Assembly (NCBI RefSeq): GCF_014217565.1
Contig: NZ_CP043661.1
Coordinates: 248,001-312,000 of the forward strand
Length of the DNA: 64,000 nt
Reading direction: 5' to 3'
Origin: Kribbella qitaiheensis
GTDB lineage: Bacteria; Actinomycetota; Actinomycetes; Propionibacteriales; Kribbellaceae
The position numbers and the translations under genes are program-made. Positions 43,894 to 53,649 of this stretch are shown piece by piece; position 1 is the stretch's first letter; every line of letters begins with the position of its first letter. Under the pieces are notes generated by a model that worked only from the letters and a program-made list of their open reading frames with translations, searched no databases and was not told the DNA's origin.

Positions 43894-45144
43894 TCACCAG
43901 CTGTTGTTGGAGATGTCCTGGCCGAGGATCACCTGGTCGTAGGTGTTCCCGTCGTTGTCGTCGGTGTAGGCGACAGCGACTTCGGCGTACGGCGAAACCG
44001 CGACCGTCTGCTGCTCCTGACGACCGAGAGTGGCCTGGCTGAGCCGCTGCGCCGACAGCCTGCCCGCATCGGTTCCGTTGGTGCCGAAGCCACGAACCCA
44101 CACATCGAGGTCCGTGGCCTGTACGGTCCAGCCGACGACCGAATTCGACTGGTCGTCCAGCCCGACAGACGGCGCCTTGCCTCCGGCCGCTACCTCGACC
44201 TCGGTGAAGCGAGGGGTGCCGGCCGAGTCGTAGGTGCGGGTCCAGGCGCCCGCCGTGCCGGTGTGGTCGGATTCCCAGGCGACGGCGAAGTCGCCGTTGA
44301 AGTTGGCTGCCACCGACGCGTGCCTCTGCTGACCACCTCCGTTGGTGTTCGCCGTACGGCGCGAGAGGGTGGCCGCGCCGTTGGTGCGCGCCAACCGGAT
44401 CAGGCCGATGTTGTACGACGCGTTGGCGTCACCGTCCTCGTCCCAGACGACGACTGCGTCACCCGAGGCCGACACCCCTACATCCGGGTTGTGATGCTGG
44501 CCCGTCGTCTGTGAAGCGGTCACCTCCCAGGCGCGAGTCGTCGGACCGGTGAATCCGGCTGCCTTGACCATCGCCTGGGCGCCGGTCTGGATGTCCTCCC
44601 AGACCACGGTGAAGGCGACAGCGGCGCTGGAAGGTGCACCGTCCGGGTCGACGGCCACGCGCGGGTTGATCTGCTGGCCGTCCGCACTGGTGTTGGCGTT
44701 ACCCGAAGCGGTGACCATGCCTGCCGTGTTCACCACCCGGTACGGGACGTTGTAGAACCCGTTGCCGTCCGGGTCGTCGGCCCACACCACGACGGCGTTG
44801 CCCTTGTCATCAAGGCCGACGTCGGGGTGGAGGTGACGCCAGTTGGTGACGCCGCTGCTGCCACCGGCGGACAGCTTGACCTCGTACGCCGCCGCACCGT
44901 TGTGGAACAGCCGCAGGTAGATCTCGCTGTGCGCGTTGTCGGTCGCGTCGGTGGTGTCGCGGTCGTCCTCCCAGACGACCGCGACATAACCGTTGCGATT
45001 GGTCGCGATCGAGGGCGCGTCCTGGTCTCCGGTGGACGCGCTGTTCGCGGTCTGCCAGGTCGGTGTCGCCAGGGCGGCACTCGCGTTGGTCGCAGTGAAG
45101 ACGACCGACGAGGCCAGCACCGCAAGGGCGAGGAGCTTCTTCAT
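43894..45144 (-). CDS. Secreted beta-propeller-like repeat protein
   Basis: 416 residues. Signal peptide 1-23 (KKLLALAVLASSVVFTATNA). At least six repeats carry the pattern P-x-(I/V)-(A/G)-x-(D/N)...G-x-x-(V/A)-V-x-W-x-(D/E), for example PDVGLDDKGNAVVVWADDPD and PDVGVSASGDAVVVWDEDGD, with acidic loops that could bind calcium. This suggests a six- or seven-bladed propeller. It starts 11 nt after the PhoD stop, in one operon with it; it may help substrate binding. Role not known. Confidence 0.78.
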   Translation of the reverse strand: MKKLLALAVLASSVVFTATNASAALATPTWQTANSASTGDQDAPSIATNRNGYVAVVWEDDRDTTDATDNAHSEIYLRLFHNGAAAYEVKLSAGGSSGVTNWRHLHPDVGLDDKGNAVVVWADDPDGNGFYNVPYRVVNTAGMVTASGNANTSADGQQINPRVAVDPDGAPSSAAVAFTVVWEDIQTGAQAMVKAAGFTGPTTRAWEVTASQTTGQHHNPDVGVSASGDAVVVWDEDGDANASYNIGLIRLARTNGAATLSRRTANTNGGGQQRHASVAANFNGDFAVAWESDHTGTAGAWTRTYDSAGTPRFTEVEVAAGGKAPSVGLDDQSNSVVGWTVQATDLDVWVRGFGTNGTDAGRLSAQRLSQATLGRQEQQTVAVSPYAEVAVAYTDDNDGNTYDQVILGQDISNNSW

Positions 45145-45155
45145 GGTCAGCCCCC

Positions 45156-46694
45156 TCAGACTGCCTGAAGGCCGGGCCGGCCTTCTTCGATGACGAAGGA
45201 CTTCGCGGTGGTCGCCGCGGCTCCGTGCTCCGACACCTTGGCCACGGCCCGGAAATCGGCATGCATCTGCGTCGGGCTGATCGTCGTACGGACGTAACCG
45301 CGGCGGTTGTTGTAGAACTTCAGCCACGGGTTGGTCCCGACGTCGGGAATGGCGGTGGCGCCATCACCGTCACCGCTGGAGGTGACCGAGCTGGTGACCA
45401 GTTCGGACCCGATCACGGCCGATGCCGGGTTGTTGTAGTCGGCAACCAAGTTGCTCGCCCAGGCACGGTGCACGTCGCCGGTCAGTACGACGGGGTTGCG
45501 GACGCCGCGATCGACCCAGCCCTGCTGGATCCGGGCCCGGGAGGCGCGGTAGCCGTCCCACGAGTCCATGCTCGCGCCGGTCGAGTTGAACCGGCGCGCG
45601 AAGAACACCTGCTGACCGATGATGTCCCAGGTCCCCTGGTGCTGGGAGAGACCGTCGAGGAGCCAGGACTCCTGCGCGTTGCCGGGCAGGCTGCGGGAGG
45701 CCAGATCCGCGTCCGAGCAGATCTTCCAGCCGTCGCCGCAGGCCTGGTCGTTGCGGTACTGCCGGGTGTCGAGCATGTGGAAGGTGGCGAGGCTGCCCCA
45801 CCTCAGGCGGCGGAACAACGGGATGCTCGCCCCGTTGTTGGCCTGCGCCGGGCGCAGCGGCATGTTCTCGTAGTACGCCTGATAAGCGCCGGCCTGCCGA
45901 GCGGTCCACTGCGCGGCGGTCAGCGCCGGAGTGTTGTTCTCGCGGATGTTGCCGGCCCGGTTGTTCTCGATCTCGTGATCGTCCGGTACGACGATCCACG
46001 GTGCGACCGCGTGCGCGGCCTGGAGATCCGGGTCCGACTTGTATTGCCCGTAGCGGCGGCGATAGTCCGCGAGTGTGGTGATCTCGGCGGTGCCCGCGTG
46101 CAGCCGTGGGCGGCCGGCGGTCGCGCCGTACTCGTAGATGTAGTCGCCCAGATGGAGGATGACGCCCGGGTTGTCCTCGGCCATCCGCCGGTAGACGGTG
46201 AAATAGCCCTCCTCGTAGTGCGAGCAGGACGTGAACGCCATCAGCAGATCGCGTCCGGCGGCACCGAGTGCGGGTGTGGTGCGGGTGCGGCCGACGGGAG
46301 AGATGTGGCCCTGGGCCCGGAACCGGTAGAAGAAGTCCGAGTCGGAGTTGAGGCCGCCGGCGACGACATGGACGGAGTGCGCGGCCGCGTACGTCGCCGT
46401 GACCGATCCGGAGGCGACCAGCGTGGTGAAGAGCTCGTCGGTCGCTACCTGCCACTCGACGGCCACGTTGGCGTCGGCCATGCCGCCGTGACCATCGGCA
46501 TTGAGGGGGAGGGGTGCCAGCCGCGTCCAGAGGACGACGCTGCTCGCGTCGGGTTCACCGGAGGCGATCCCGAGCTGGAACGGATAGGGCACTGCTGCGG
46601 TGGCGTTGATGACACTGGAGTAGGCGGGAATCGCGGTGGCGCCGGCTGCCGCGAGTCCGCCGAGGACAAGGGTTCGACGACTGATGGGTTTCAT
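45156..46694 (-). CDS. PhoD-like alkaline phosphatase/phosphodiesterase
   Basis: 512 residues from ATG 46694. Tat signal ISRRTLVLGGLAAAGATA. N-terminal Fn3-like PhoD_N domain (PFQLGIASGEPDASSVVLWT). Metallophosphatase core: LLMAFTSCSHYEEGYF, VILHLGDYIYEYG, PWIVVPDDHEIENNRAGN, and VVLTGDVHRAWASNL. In the family, Fe3+ and Ca2+ drive hydrolysis of phosphomono- and diesters outside the cell, usually under phosphate limitation. It is the promoter-proximal gene of a two-gene operon with the propeller protein. Confidence 0.9.
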   Translation of the reverse strand: MKPISRRTLVLGGLAAAGATAIPAYSSVINATAAVPYPFQLGIASGEPDASSVVLWTRLAPLPLNADGHGGMADANVAVEWQVATDELFTTLVASGSVTATYAAAHSVHVVAGGLNSDSDFFYRFRAQGHISPVGRTRTTPALGAAGRDLLMAFTSCSHYEEGYFTVYRRMAEDNPGVILHLGDYIYEYGATAGRPRLHAGTAEITTLADYRRRYGQYKSDPDLQAAHAVAPWIVVPDDHEIENNRAGNIRENNTPALTAAQWTARQAGAYQAYYENMPLRPAQANNGASIPLFRRLRWGSLATFHMLDTRQYRNDQACGDGWKICSDADLASRSLPGNAQESWLLDGLSQHQGTWDIIGQQVFFARRFNSTGASMDSWDGYRASRARIQQGWVDRGVRNPVVLTGDVHRAWASNLVADYNNPASAVIGSELVTSSVTSSGDGDGATAIPDVGTNPWLKFYNNRRGYVRTTISPTQMHADFRAVAKVSEHGAAATTAKSFVIEEGRPGLQAV

Positions 46695-46852
46695 GGAGCC
46701 TCACCTTCGGGAGCACACATGACGTCAGGTCACCGGAAAGCTGAAGTGGGCGGAAACTTCCGGGAACCTCAAGGGCGGTGGTAGTGCGTTCCCATACTGG
46801 CGGGGTTTATGTAACTTTTCTACGGCGCGCCGGGAAACAGTGCCGGAACCTG

Positions 46853-49042
46853 TCAGCCTTCGCGGGCGGCGGTCAGGAGTTGCTCGAGGTGGGCCCGGGT
46901 CAGTTGGCCGCCGGAGAAGGCGACCAAGCGACCGACCGGGAGAGCGCCGAGCAGCACGGCCAGGTCCGTGCCGGCCGCTTCCGCGGTCAGCTCGGCACCG
47001 AAGGTGGCGCTGAGAAGACCGCCCAGAGCCGTGGCCGTGGCCGGGTCGCTCAGTGCCTCGGCGAGGGAGGACTCCAGCGTGACGGGAAGCCGGAACTCGT
47101 CACCTGTCACCTCGACGGCGACCTGGCCGCGGAGGTCGCGACTGGAGGAGCCGACGGATACGACGTACTCGCCGCTCTCCACCAGCCAGCAGTCCACCCG
47201 GACGTCCCAGTAGGCAAGGTCGGCGCGGTCGATCGTCGTCTCGACGGTCGCACTCTCCCCGGGCGCCAGCGTCGCGCTGCCGAACGCGACCAGTTGCCGC
47301 GGCGCGCGCTCGACCGAAGAACCCGGCACGGAGACATAGAACTGGGCGACCTCGCGGCCCGTACGAGTGCCGGTGTTGGTGATCGTCACCCGCGCCTGGA
47401 GCGACGGATCGACGACGAGATCGCTGTACTCGAAGGTCGTGTAGGACAGGCCGTGCCCGAAGGGGAAGGTGACCGGGAGCTCGCGCGCGTCGTACCAGCG
47501 GTACCCGACCTGCAGGCCCTCGCCGTACCGGACGTGGCCGTGCTCGCCGGGGAAGTTCCCGTACGCCGGTACGTCCTGCAGCCGGACCGGGACTGTTTCG
47601 GTGAGCTTGCCGGACGGGTTGACCGCGCCGAAGAGCACGTCGGCGAGCGCGGCACCACCGCCTTGACCGAGGAGCGCGGCGTCCAGGATCGCCGGTGCGA
47701 TGGTGATGGGAGCGACCCGTAGTACGGAGCCGTGGATCAGGACCACGACCGTCCGAGGCTGGGCCGCCACGACCGCGGTGAGCAGTTCGAGTTGCTCGGG
47801 CGGGATCTCGATGTCGGCACGGTCGGCGCCCTCGGATTCCTGCCGCGCCGCAAGGCCGAGGAAAACCACAGCGGTGTGCGCAGTGGCCGCGGCTTGTACT
47901 GCGTCCTCGCGCAGCGCGGCGGCATCACCGGAGCCATCGGTGCTGAAGCCCGGCGCGAAGGTCACTTCGGCGCGGGCCCCGATCTCCTCCATCGGCACGT
48001 CGAGCCGGGTCGGGGTCACGTGCGAACTGCCGCCGCCCTGATAACGCGGCTGCTGAGCGAACTCGCCGATCACGGCGAGGTGCTTCGAGCTGTCCAGCGG
48101 CAGTAGGTCGCCCTTGTTCTGGAGCAGCACGATGCTGCGCGCGGCAGCCTCCCTGGCCAGCAGGTGATGCGCATCGGCGTCGAACTCGGCGCCCTCGCGA
48201 TGCGCTGCCGTCGTACGGGTGGCCAGGGCTGTGACGCGATCGGCGGCGCGGGCGACCCGCGCCGGGTCGAGGGAACCGTTGCCCACGGCCACGACCACGT
48301 CGTCGTCGGTCGCCGCGCCACCGCCTGGCATCTCGAGATCGAGGCCGGCGGCAACGGCCGCGGGCCGGTCGGCGACCGCACCCCAGTCACTGACGACGAC
48401 TCCCTGGAAGCCCCATTCGTCGCGCAAAACCTTCGTGAGCAACCATTCGTTCTGCGAGGCGAGGACACCGTTGACGCGGTTGTAGGAGCACATCAGGCTC
48501 CACGGATCCGCCTCGGCGACGACTCGCTGGAAGGCGCGCAGGTAGATCTCGCGCAGCGTCCGCGGATCGACGTCCGCACTGACCCGCATCCGGTCGTACT
48601 CCTGGTTGTTCGCCGCGAAGTGCTTCACACAGGCGCCGACCCCCTCGCCCTGGACGCCCCGGACCCAGGCGGCACCGAGGACGCCGCTGACGAAAGGGTC
48701 CTCGGAGTAGTACTCGAAGTTGCGGCCGCAGCGCGGATCCCGCTTGATGTTGATGCCCGGGCCGAGGAGCACGTGGACGCCGAGGGCCTGCGACTCGCGG
48801 CCGAGGGCCGTACCGATCCGCTCCACCAGCCCGGGATCCCAGCTCTGGCCGAGCCCGGCCGCCGGCGGGAAGCAGGTCGCCGGAACGTTCTCGGCGATGC
48901 CCAGCTGATCTGACGCGGCAACCTGCTTGCGAACTCCGTGCGGGCCGTCGGTGAGCACGATAGCCGGCACCGGCCCGACCTGCTTGGTGGTCCAGAAGTC
49001 GGCCCCACTACCCAGCGCTGCCTGCTCGGCCAGTTCGCTCAT
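46853..49042 (-). CDS. Glycoside hydrolase family 3 beta-glucosidase
   Basis: 729 residues, no signal peptide, thus cytosolic. The (beta/alpha)8 domain shows LTDGPHGVRKQ, LGPGINIKRDPRCGRNFEYY, CVKHFAANNQE and the nucleophile Asp219 in GVVVSDWGAV. The second domain bears SIVLLQNKGDLLPLD, and the Fn3-like third domain contains VAQFYVSVPGSSVERAPRQL. Hydrolyses beta-linked glucosides imported as oligosaccharides. It starts 5 nt after the ArsR-type gene stop, as an operon. Confidence 0.9.
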   Translation of the reverse strand: MSELAEQAALGSGADFWTTKQVGPVPAIVLTDGPHGVRKQVAASDQLGIAENVPATCFPPAAGLGQSWDPGLVERIGTALGRESQALGVHVLLGPGINIKRDPRCGRNFEYYSEDPFVSGVLGAAWVRGVQGEGVGACVKHFAANNQEYDRMRVSADVDPRTLREIYLRAFQRVVAEADPWSLMCSYNRVNGVLASQNEWLLTKVLRDEWGFQGVVVSDWGAVADRPAAVAAGLDLEMPGGGAATDDDVVVAVGNGSLDPARVARAADRVTALATRTTAAHREGAEFDADAHHLLAREAAARSIVLLQNKGDLLPLDSSKHLAVIGEFAQQPRYQGGGSSHVTPTRLDVPMEEIGARAEVTFAPGFSTDGSGDAAALREDAVQAAATAHTAVVFLGLAARQESEGADRADIEIPPEQLELLTAVVAAQPRTVVVLIHGSVLRVAPITIAPAILDAALLGQGGGAALADVLFGAVNPSGKLTETVPVRLQDVPAYGNFPGEHGHVRYGEGLQVGYRWYDARELPVTFPFGHGLSYTTFEYSDLVVDPSLQARVTITNTGTRTGREVAQFYVSVPGSSVERAPRQLVAFGSATLAPGESATVETTIDRADLAYWDVRVDCWLVESGEYVVSVGSSSRDLRGQVAVEVTGDEFRLPVTLESSLAEALSDPATATALGGLLSATFGAELTAEAAGTDLAVLLGALPVGRLVAFSGGQLTRAHLEQLLTAAREG

Positions 49043-49046
49043 GTCA

Positions 49047-49625
49047 TCAGTCCTCTTGATCGGCCGCGGGCGGCAGCATGGGGTAGTCGATGATCGGATA
49101 GAGCCCGACGGTGAACCCGTACGTCGTGTCGCCGGCGCGGGGCAGTTGGTCGAAGTCGTGGATCAGCCGGTCGACCTGCTGCCAGAACTCCGCCGCCCGT
49201 TCCTCGGGGATCCGGGCGTGCCGGATGAACGACCGCATCTGGCCGGAGTCGTAGGCCGCGGCCGACTCCTTCATCGCGACCTCGAAGTCGTTGAAGTCAT
49301 GGGGCAGTGCCGCGCCCTGGCCCTGCCGGCCGAGTCCGACGTAGAACATCCGGGCCGCGCGACCGTAGTACCGCTCGTCGATCGCCCGCACCCGCTTGGT
49401 CCGGACGACGCGCAGGATGCCGGCCGCGGCGAGCACGTTGACGTGGTGCGCGACGGTGCTCTTCGGGCGTTTGACCGCGGCGGCCAGCTCGGTGACCGTC
49501 GCGGCCCGCTCGTGCAGCAGGCCGAGGATGGTCGTGCGCAACGGATCGCTGATCGCCCGCACCTGCTCGGCGGTGGTGAGCTCGATCGTCTCTTCGAGTT
49601 CGTAGTCCGGCACGTTGGTCGCCAT
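49047..49625 (-). CDS. ArsR-type winged-helix regulator
   Basis: 192 residues from ATG 49625. HTH: ISDPLRTTILGLLHERAATV, then TELAAAVKRPKSTVAHHVNV and LAAAGILRVVRTKRVRAID. The C-terminal 100 residues (ERYYGRAARMFYVGLG; MRSFIRHARIPEERAAEFWQ) form a helical sensor. Immediately upstream of and probably controlling the GH3 gene. No metal-binding Cys, so a non-metal ligand is likely. It begins 12 nt after the PucR stop. Confidence 0.85.
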   Translation of the reverse strand: MATNVPDYELEETIELTTAEQVRAISDPLRTTILGLLHERAATVTELAAAVKRPKSTVAHHVNVLAAAGILRVVRTKRVRAIDERYYGRAARMFYVGLGRQGQGAALPHDFNDFEVAMKESAAAYDSGQMRSFIRHARIPEERAAEFWQQVDRLIHDFDQLPRAGDTTYGFTVGLYPIIDYPMLPPAADQED

Positions 49626-49637
49626 GATCGGGCCAGC

Positions 49638-50858
49638 CTAACGAAGGGGCTCGGCGGTGAGGGCGATCGTGAGGTCGAGCACCGTCCGGGGGTCGTCGAG
49701 CCGGTCGCCGAAGAGCTCACGAATCTGGCCCATGCGGTATCGCACTGTCTGCGGATGGACGTGGAGAGCGCCGGCGACCTCGTCGCGTCGGCCGAGCTGG
49801 AGAAGCCACTCCCGCAGCGTCTCGATGAGCCGCTCGGCCGTGGCCGGGCGGAGCTTGGCGAACGGCGCGAGGACCCGCTGCCGGAGATCCTCCAGTGCCG
49901 CCGGGTCGGACGTCACGACCAGGGTCGCCAGGTGATGCTCGGTGTCTACCGGTGCGCTGGTTTCCACCACCAGCCCGAGGCCGCGGGTCCGAAGGACTCT
50001 GACGTACGACGTACGCGCGGCGGTCCAAGGTTTGTCCGGACCGACCCACGCCTGACGTCCGCGCAAAGTCCGCAGCAGGGCGGGTCGCGCTGAGCCGTGC
50101 GCGTCGGGGACCAGCAGGACCGTCACGTCTTCCTTCTCCAGCTCGGGCAACTCGTCCTCGGTGCGAAGGGTGCGCGGATCCAAGGAGGCGAGAACTCCAC
50201 GGACGTGGGCATTGGGCAGGACCACGGCGGTCAACGTCTGCGGTGGCTCCCAGCCCGCTCGCTCCGCCCGGTCGACGAGCTGGTCCGCGCGATCTCCCTG
50301 CAAGAGACTCCGGCTGAGCGCCTGCAGGTAGCGCTGCCGGACCTGACCGCTGGTCGCAAGCTCGTCGGTATGGCCCGCGACGCTGGCGGCGGAGAGTTCG
50401 TCGATGTAGGCGAAGACGAGCTCGGCGAACTTGGCCAGCGTCTCGGCCGAGAGTCCCACCTCGACGGCGGTGCCGGACAACTCTCGCCAGGAGACTCGAG
50501 CGCCGACTCTATAGGCGGCGAGCAGCGCGTCCATGCTGCGGCCACTCCGAGCCTCACCGCGGCCGAGGATGTAGGCGCCTTCCAGAGCCGGAGTCAGCGG
50601 CGTACCGGGGTCGCCGCTGCTGGCCAGGCGGAGAAATCCGCCGAGTGCGAGCTGGACGGCACCCTCGATCTTGGCGCCCATCGGGCCGGCCAGGGCATTG
50701 GTGTAGCCGGGCACTTCGGTGATGATCGCGTGGACCGTGTTCTGCGCGATGTCGACCAGGCGGGAGCGCAACAGGTCCATGGCCGCCTCGCCGAGCTCAA
50801 GGTCGGCAGCTCCCCGCGCGGTGCGGCTGGCGTGACGGATGCGATCGGAATCGGGCAT
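49638..50858 (-). CDS. PucR/CdaR-family transcriptional regulator
   Basis: 406 residues from ATG 50858. A helical RsbRD-like N-terminal domain (about 30-165), a degenerate GGDEF-like middle, and the C-terminal PucR HTH LREWLLQLGRRDEVAGALHV followed by HPQTVRYRMGQIRELFGDRL. It is divergent from the ferredoxin reductase/desaturase operon with 86 bp between. Homologous neighbourhoods suggest it controls that lipid-desaturation operon. Confidence 0.85.
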   Translation of the reverse strand: MPDSDRIRHASRTARGAADLELGEAAMDLLRSRLVDIAQNTVHAIITEVPGYTNALAGPMGAKIEGAVQLALGGFLRLASSGDPGTPLTPALEGAYILGRGEARSGRSMDALLAAYRVGARVSWRELSGTAVEVGLSAETLAKFAELVFAYIDELSAASVAGHTDELATSGQVRQRYLQALSRSLLQGDRADQLVDRAERAGWEPPQTLTAVVLPNAHVRGVLASLDPRTLRTEDELPELEKEDVTVLLVPDAHGSARPALLRTLRGRQAWVGPDKPWTAARTSYVRVLRTRGLGLVVETSAPVDTEHHLATLVVTSDPAALEDLRQRVLAPFAKLRPATAERLIETLREWLLQLGRRDEVAGALHVHPQTVRYRMGQIRELFGDRLDDPRTVLDLTIALTAEPLR

Positions 50859-50944
50859 TGTTTGTTCGCTCCGTACAAGATCGGCCGACAGATTCACCGC
50901 TTACGGTCATGAAATTACACCTCCTGTCGAGGACTCTGGAGTGC

Positions 50945-52033
50945 ATGACCACTTTCGTGCCCGATCAAGGCGTCCGGGCGACCCCTCGTCAGCGCCTGCG
51001 TGAGCGGGTCTGGCAGCTGGCGGCCGCGGCGACGCACCCGTTCGATCCGGCCGACTACCTCGATATGTTCCGGCCGCTGCGACCCGGCGCCGAGCTGCGG
51101 GCCCGCGTCGTCGAGGTCCGCCGGGAGACCGCCGACGCGGTGACCGTCGTACTGCGGCCTGGCGGCGCCTGGCGCGGCCACCAACCGGGTCAGTACGTCC
51201 GGATCGGCCTCGAGGTCGACGGCGTACGGCTGTGGCGCTCGTACTCCCTGACGTCCGCACCCGGGAACGGCCTGCTCACCATCACGGCGAAGGCTGTCCC
51301 GGACGGTGTGGTCAGCGCTCACCTCGCCCAGGAGTTGCAGCCCGGCCAGTTGGTGCACCTCGACCAGGCCGTCGGCGACTTCGTGCTCCCCGACCCGGCG
51401 CCTCGCAAGGTCCTCTTCGTCACCGGCGGCAGCGGCATCACCCCGGTGATGGGCATGCTGCGGGCCGGCCTCGATCGGCTGAGGGACGTCGTACTGGTTC
51501 ACTCCGAGGCTTGTGCCGATGACGTGATCTTCGGCAGCGAGCTGCGTGGCTTCGCTGAAGAGGGTCACCTCCGGCTGGTCGAGCAGCACACCGATACTCA
51601 CGGCCGGCTCGATGTGGCGGCCCTCGCCGTGCTCGTGCCCGACCTGGCCGAGCGGGAGGTCTGGGCCTGTGGTCCGGCCGGTCTCCTCGACGCGCTCGAA
51701 GAGCAGTGGGCGGACCCCGGACTGCTGCACACCGAGCGCTTCCGGACCGCTCTGGCCGAGCCGGGGGAGGGCGGGACCGTCCGATTCACCGGGGCCGGGG
51801 TCGCTTTAGAACTCGACGGCGCGACGCCGATCCTCGACGCGGGCGAAGAGGCCGGCGTGCTGATGCCCTCGGGTTGCCGGATGGGCATCTGCTTCTCGTG
51901 CGTACTGCCGCTGCGTGAAGGGTCGGTTCGCGACCTCCGCTCCGGCGACGTCACCACCGCCGCCCCCGGCGACGGCGTCCTGATCCAGACCTGCATCTCG
52001 GCCGCGGCCGGCTCCTGCGACATCGACCTCTGA
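50945..52033 (+). CDS. Ferredoxin reductase with C-terminal 2Fe-2S domain
   Basis: 362 residues, ATG 50945. FAD/NAD module: LRPGGAWRGHQPGQYVRIGL, LWRSYSLTSAPG (FAD), VLFVTGGSGITPVMGML (NAD), WACGPAGLLDALE. The plant-type [2Fe-2S] domain is SGCRMGICFSCVLPL with a fourth Cys in IQTCISAAAG. It should pass electrons from NAD(P)H to the desaturase encoded 13 nt downstream. Confidence 0.9.
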   Translation: MTTFVPDQGVRATPRQRLRERVWQLAAAATHPFDPADYLDMFRPLRPGAELRARVVEVRRETADAVTVVLRPGGAWRGHQPGQYVRIGLEVDGVRLWRSYSLTSAPGNGLLTITAKAVPDGVVSAHLAQELQPGQLVHLDQAVGDFVLPDPAPRKVLFVTGGSGITPVMGMLRAGLDRLRDVVLVHSEACADDVIFGSELRGFAEEGHLRLVEQHTDTHGRLDVAALAVLVPDLAEREVWACGPAGLLDALEEQWADPGLLHTERFRTALAEPGEGGTVRFTGAGVALELDGATPILDAGEEAGVLMPSGCRMGICFSCVLPLREGSVRDLRSGDVTTAAPGDGVLIQTCISAAAGSCDIDL

Positions 52034-52046
52034 GAGAGATCCCCTT

Positions 52047-53190
52047 ATGACAGTGCTGCAGAAGAAGACCGACAACCCGATCGCTCACCTGACCGGTGCG
52101 GACATCGAGGAGATCGGCCGCCGGCTCGACGAGATCCGGGCCGACGTCATCGCCGAGCGTGGCGCGTCCGACGCGGCGTACATCCGCAAGGTCATCAACG
52201 TGCAGCGGAAGCTGGAGCTGTCCAGCCGGGCCGTGCTGTTGCTGTCCCTGTTCCCGCCGGCCCTGGCTGGTCGGCACCGCGGGTCTGTCGGTGGCCAAGA
52301 TCCTGGAGAACATGGAGATCGGCCACAACGTCATGCACGGCCAGTGGGACTGGATGCGGGACAAGAAGATCCACTCGACCACCTGGGAGTGGGACCACGC
52401 CTCGCCGTCGGAGCAGTGGAAGCACTCGCACAACGAACTGCATCACACCTACACGAACGTGGTCGGCAAGGACAACGACCTCGGCTACGGCATCATGCGC
52501 GTCGACGAGGACCAGCGCTGGCACCCGCTCTACCTGGCCCAGCCGCTGTGGAACTTCATCAACGCCTGCTTCTTCGAGTACGGCATCGCGGCGTACGACC
52601 TGGAGCTCGGGAAGAACCTGGCCACCAAGAAGCGCCGCCAGAGCCCGGACTTCAAGGCCCGCACCAAGCAGGTGTTCAAGAAGATCCGCGGCCAGATGAC
52701 GAAGGACTACGTGATCCACCCGCTGCTGTCGGGCCCGTCGGCCCTGCACACGCTGGCCGCCAACGCGACGGCCAACGTGGTCCGCAACATCTGGGCGCAC
52801 TCGGTGATCATGTGCGGTCACTTCCCCGAAGGCGTGCAGACGTTCGAGCGGCGCTCGATCGAGGGCGAGACCCGCGGCGAGTGGTACCTGCGACAAATGC
52901 TCGGCTCGGCCAACATCTCCGGCGGCCGCGCGATGCACATCATGACCGGCAACCTGTCGTACCAGATCGAGCACCACCTGTTCCCGGACCTGCCGAGCAA
53001 CCGGTACTCCGAGATCGCGCCGAAGGTGCAGGCGATCTTCGAGGAGTACGGCCTGACCTACACGACCGGCCCGCTGCCGAAGCAGGTCGCCTCGGCGTGG
53101 TCGAAGGTGATCCGGCTGTCGCTGCCGAACGACTTCGGTCAAAAGGTCAGGTCGCGGGTTGCGGGCGGCCGGCAGGCGCTGCCCGCCTAG
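52047..53190 (+). CDS. Fatty-acid desaturase, frameshifted
   Basis: Corrected length about 380 residues, ATG 52047. Three His clusters are seen: MEIGHNVMHGQWDWM (HxxxH), KHSHNELHHTYTN and QIEHHLFPDLPSNRY, the diiron ligands. The frame breaks at the CCC of 52261-52263; removing one C joins LLSLFPPA to WLVGTAGLSVAKILENM. Acyl desaturases introduce a double bond using electrons from the upstream reductase. It is convergent with the DUF5997 gene, 6 bp apart. Confidence 0.85.
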
Positions 53191-53196
53191 TCCTGC

Positions 53197-53580
53197 TCAG
53201 GAACGTGGGCGGCGGGGCGCTTCCTTCAGGCGCTCCGCTTCCCGCTGTACCTCGGCCTGGGTGGCGCGCTCACGCTCGAGCCACTCCGGGTTCTCGTCCC
53301 GGAGCTCCTCGATCTGCTCGGTGGTCAGCGCGTCGGTGACCCCGCCGCGGGCGAGGCCGGAGATCGAGACGCCGAGCCTTGCCGCGACCACCGGCCGGGG
53401 GTGCGGGCCGGTACGGCGGAGCTCGCGCAGCCACTCCGGCGGGTCGTTCTGCAGCGTGTTGAGCTCGTCGCGCGAGACGACACCCTCCTGGAACTCCGCG
53501 GGGGTGGCTTCGAGGTACACGCCCAGCTTCTTCGCCGCGGTCGCGGCCTTCATGGTCTGGGTGCTCTTTTGCGACGTCAT
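53197..53580 (-). CDS. DUF5997-family protein
   Basis: 127 residues from ATG 53580. Conserved blocks AATAAKKLGVYLEATPAEFQ, EGVVSRDELNTLQNDPPEWL and VVAARLGVSISGLARGGVTD, with a charged C-terminal helix (LERERATQAEVQREAERLKE). The middle resembles a helix-turn-helix. Function unknown. It is divergent from the LysR-like ligand-binding protein, a pairing I recall as conserved in actinomycetes. Confidence 0.8.
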   Translation of the reverse strand: MTSQKSTQTMKAATAAKKLGVYLEATPAEFQEGVVSRDELNTLQNDPPEWLRELRRTGPHPRPVVAARLGVSISGLARGGVTDALTTEQIEELRDENPEWLERERATQAEVQREAERLKEAPRRPRS

Positions 53581-53649
53581 GGCGTCAAGGGTAACGACGA
53601 TGCACGGCCGCCATGACCACCATCCTTCAGGGCCCGTTAGCCTGAGCCG

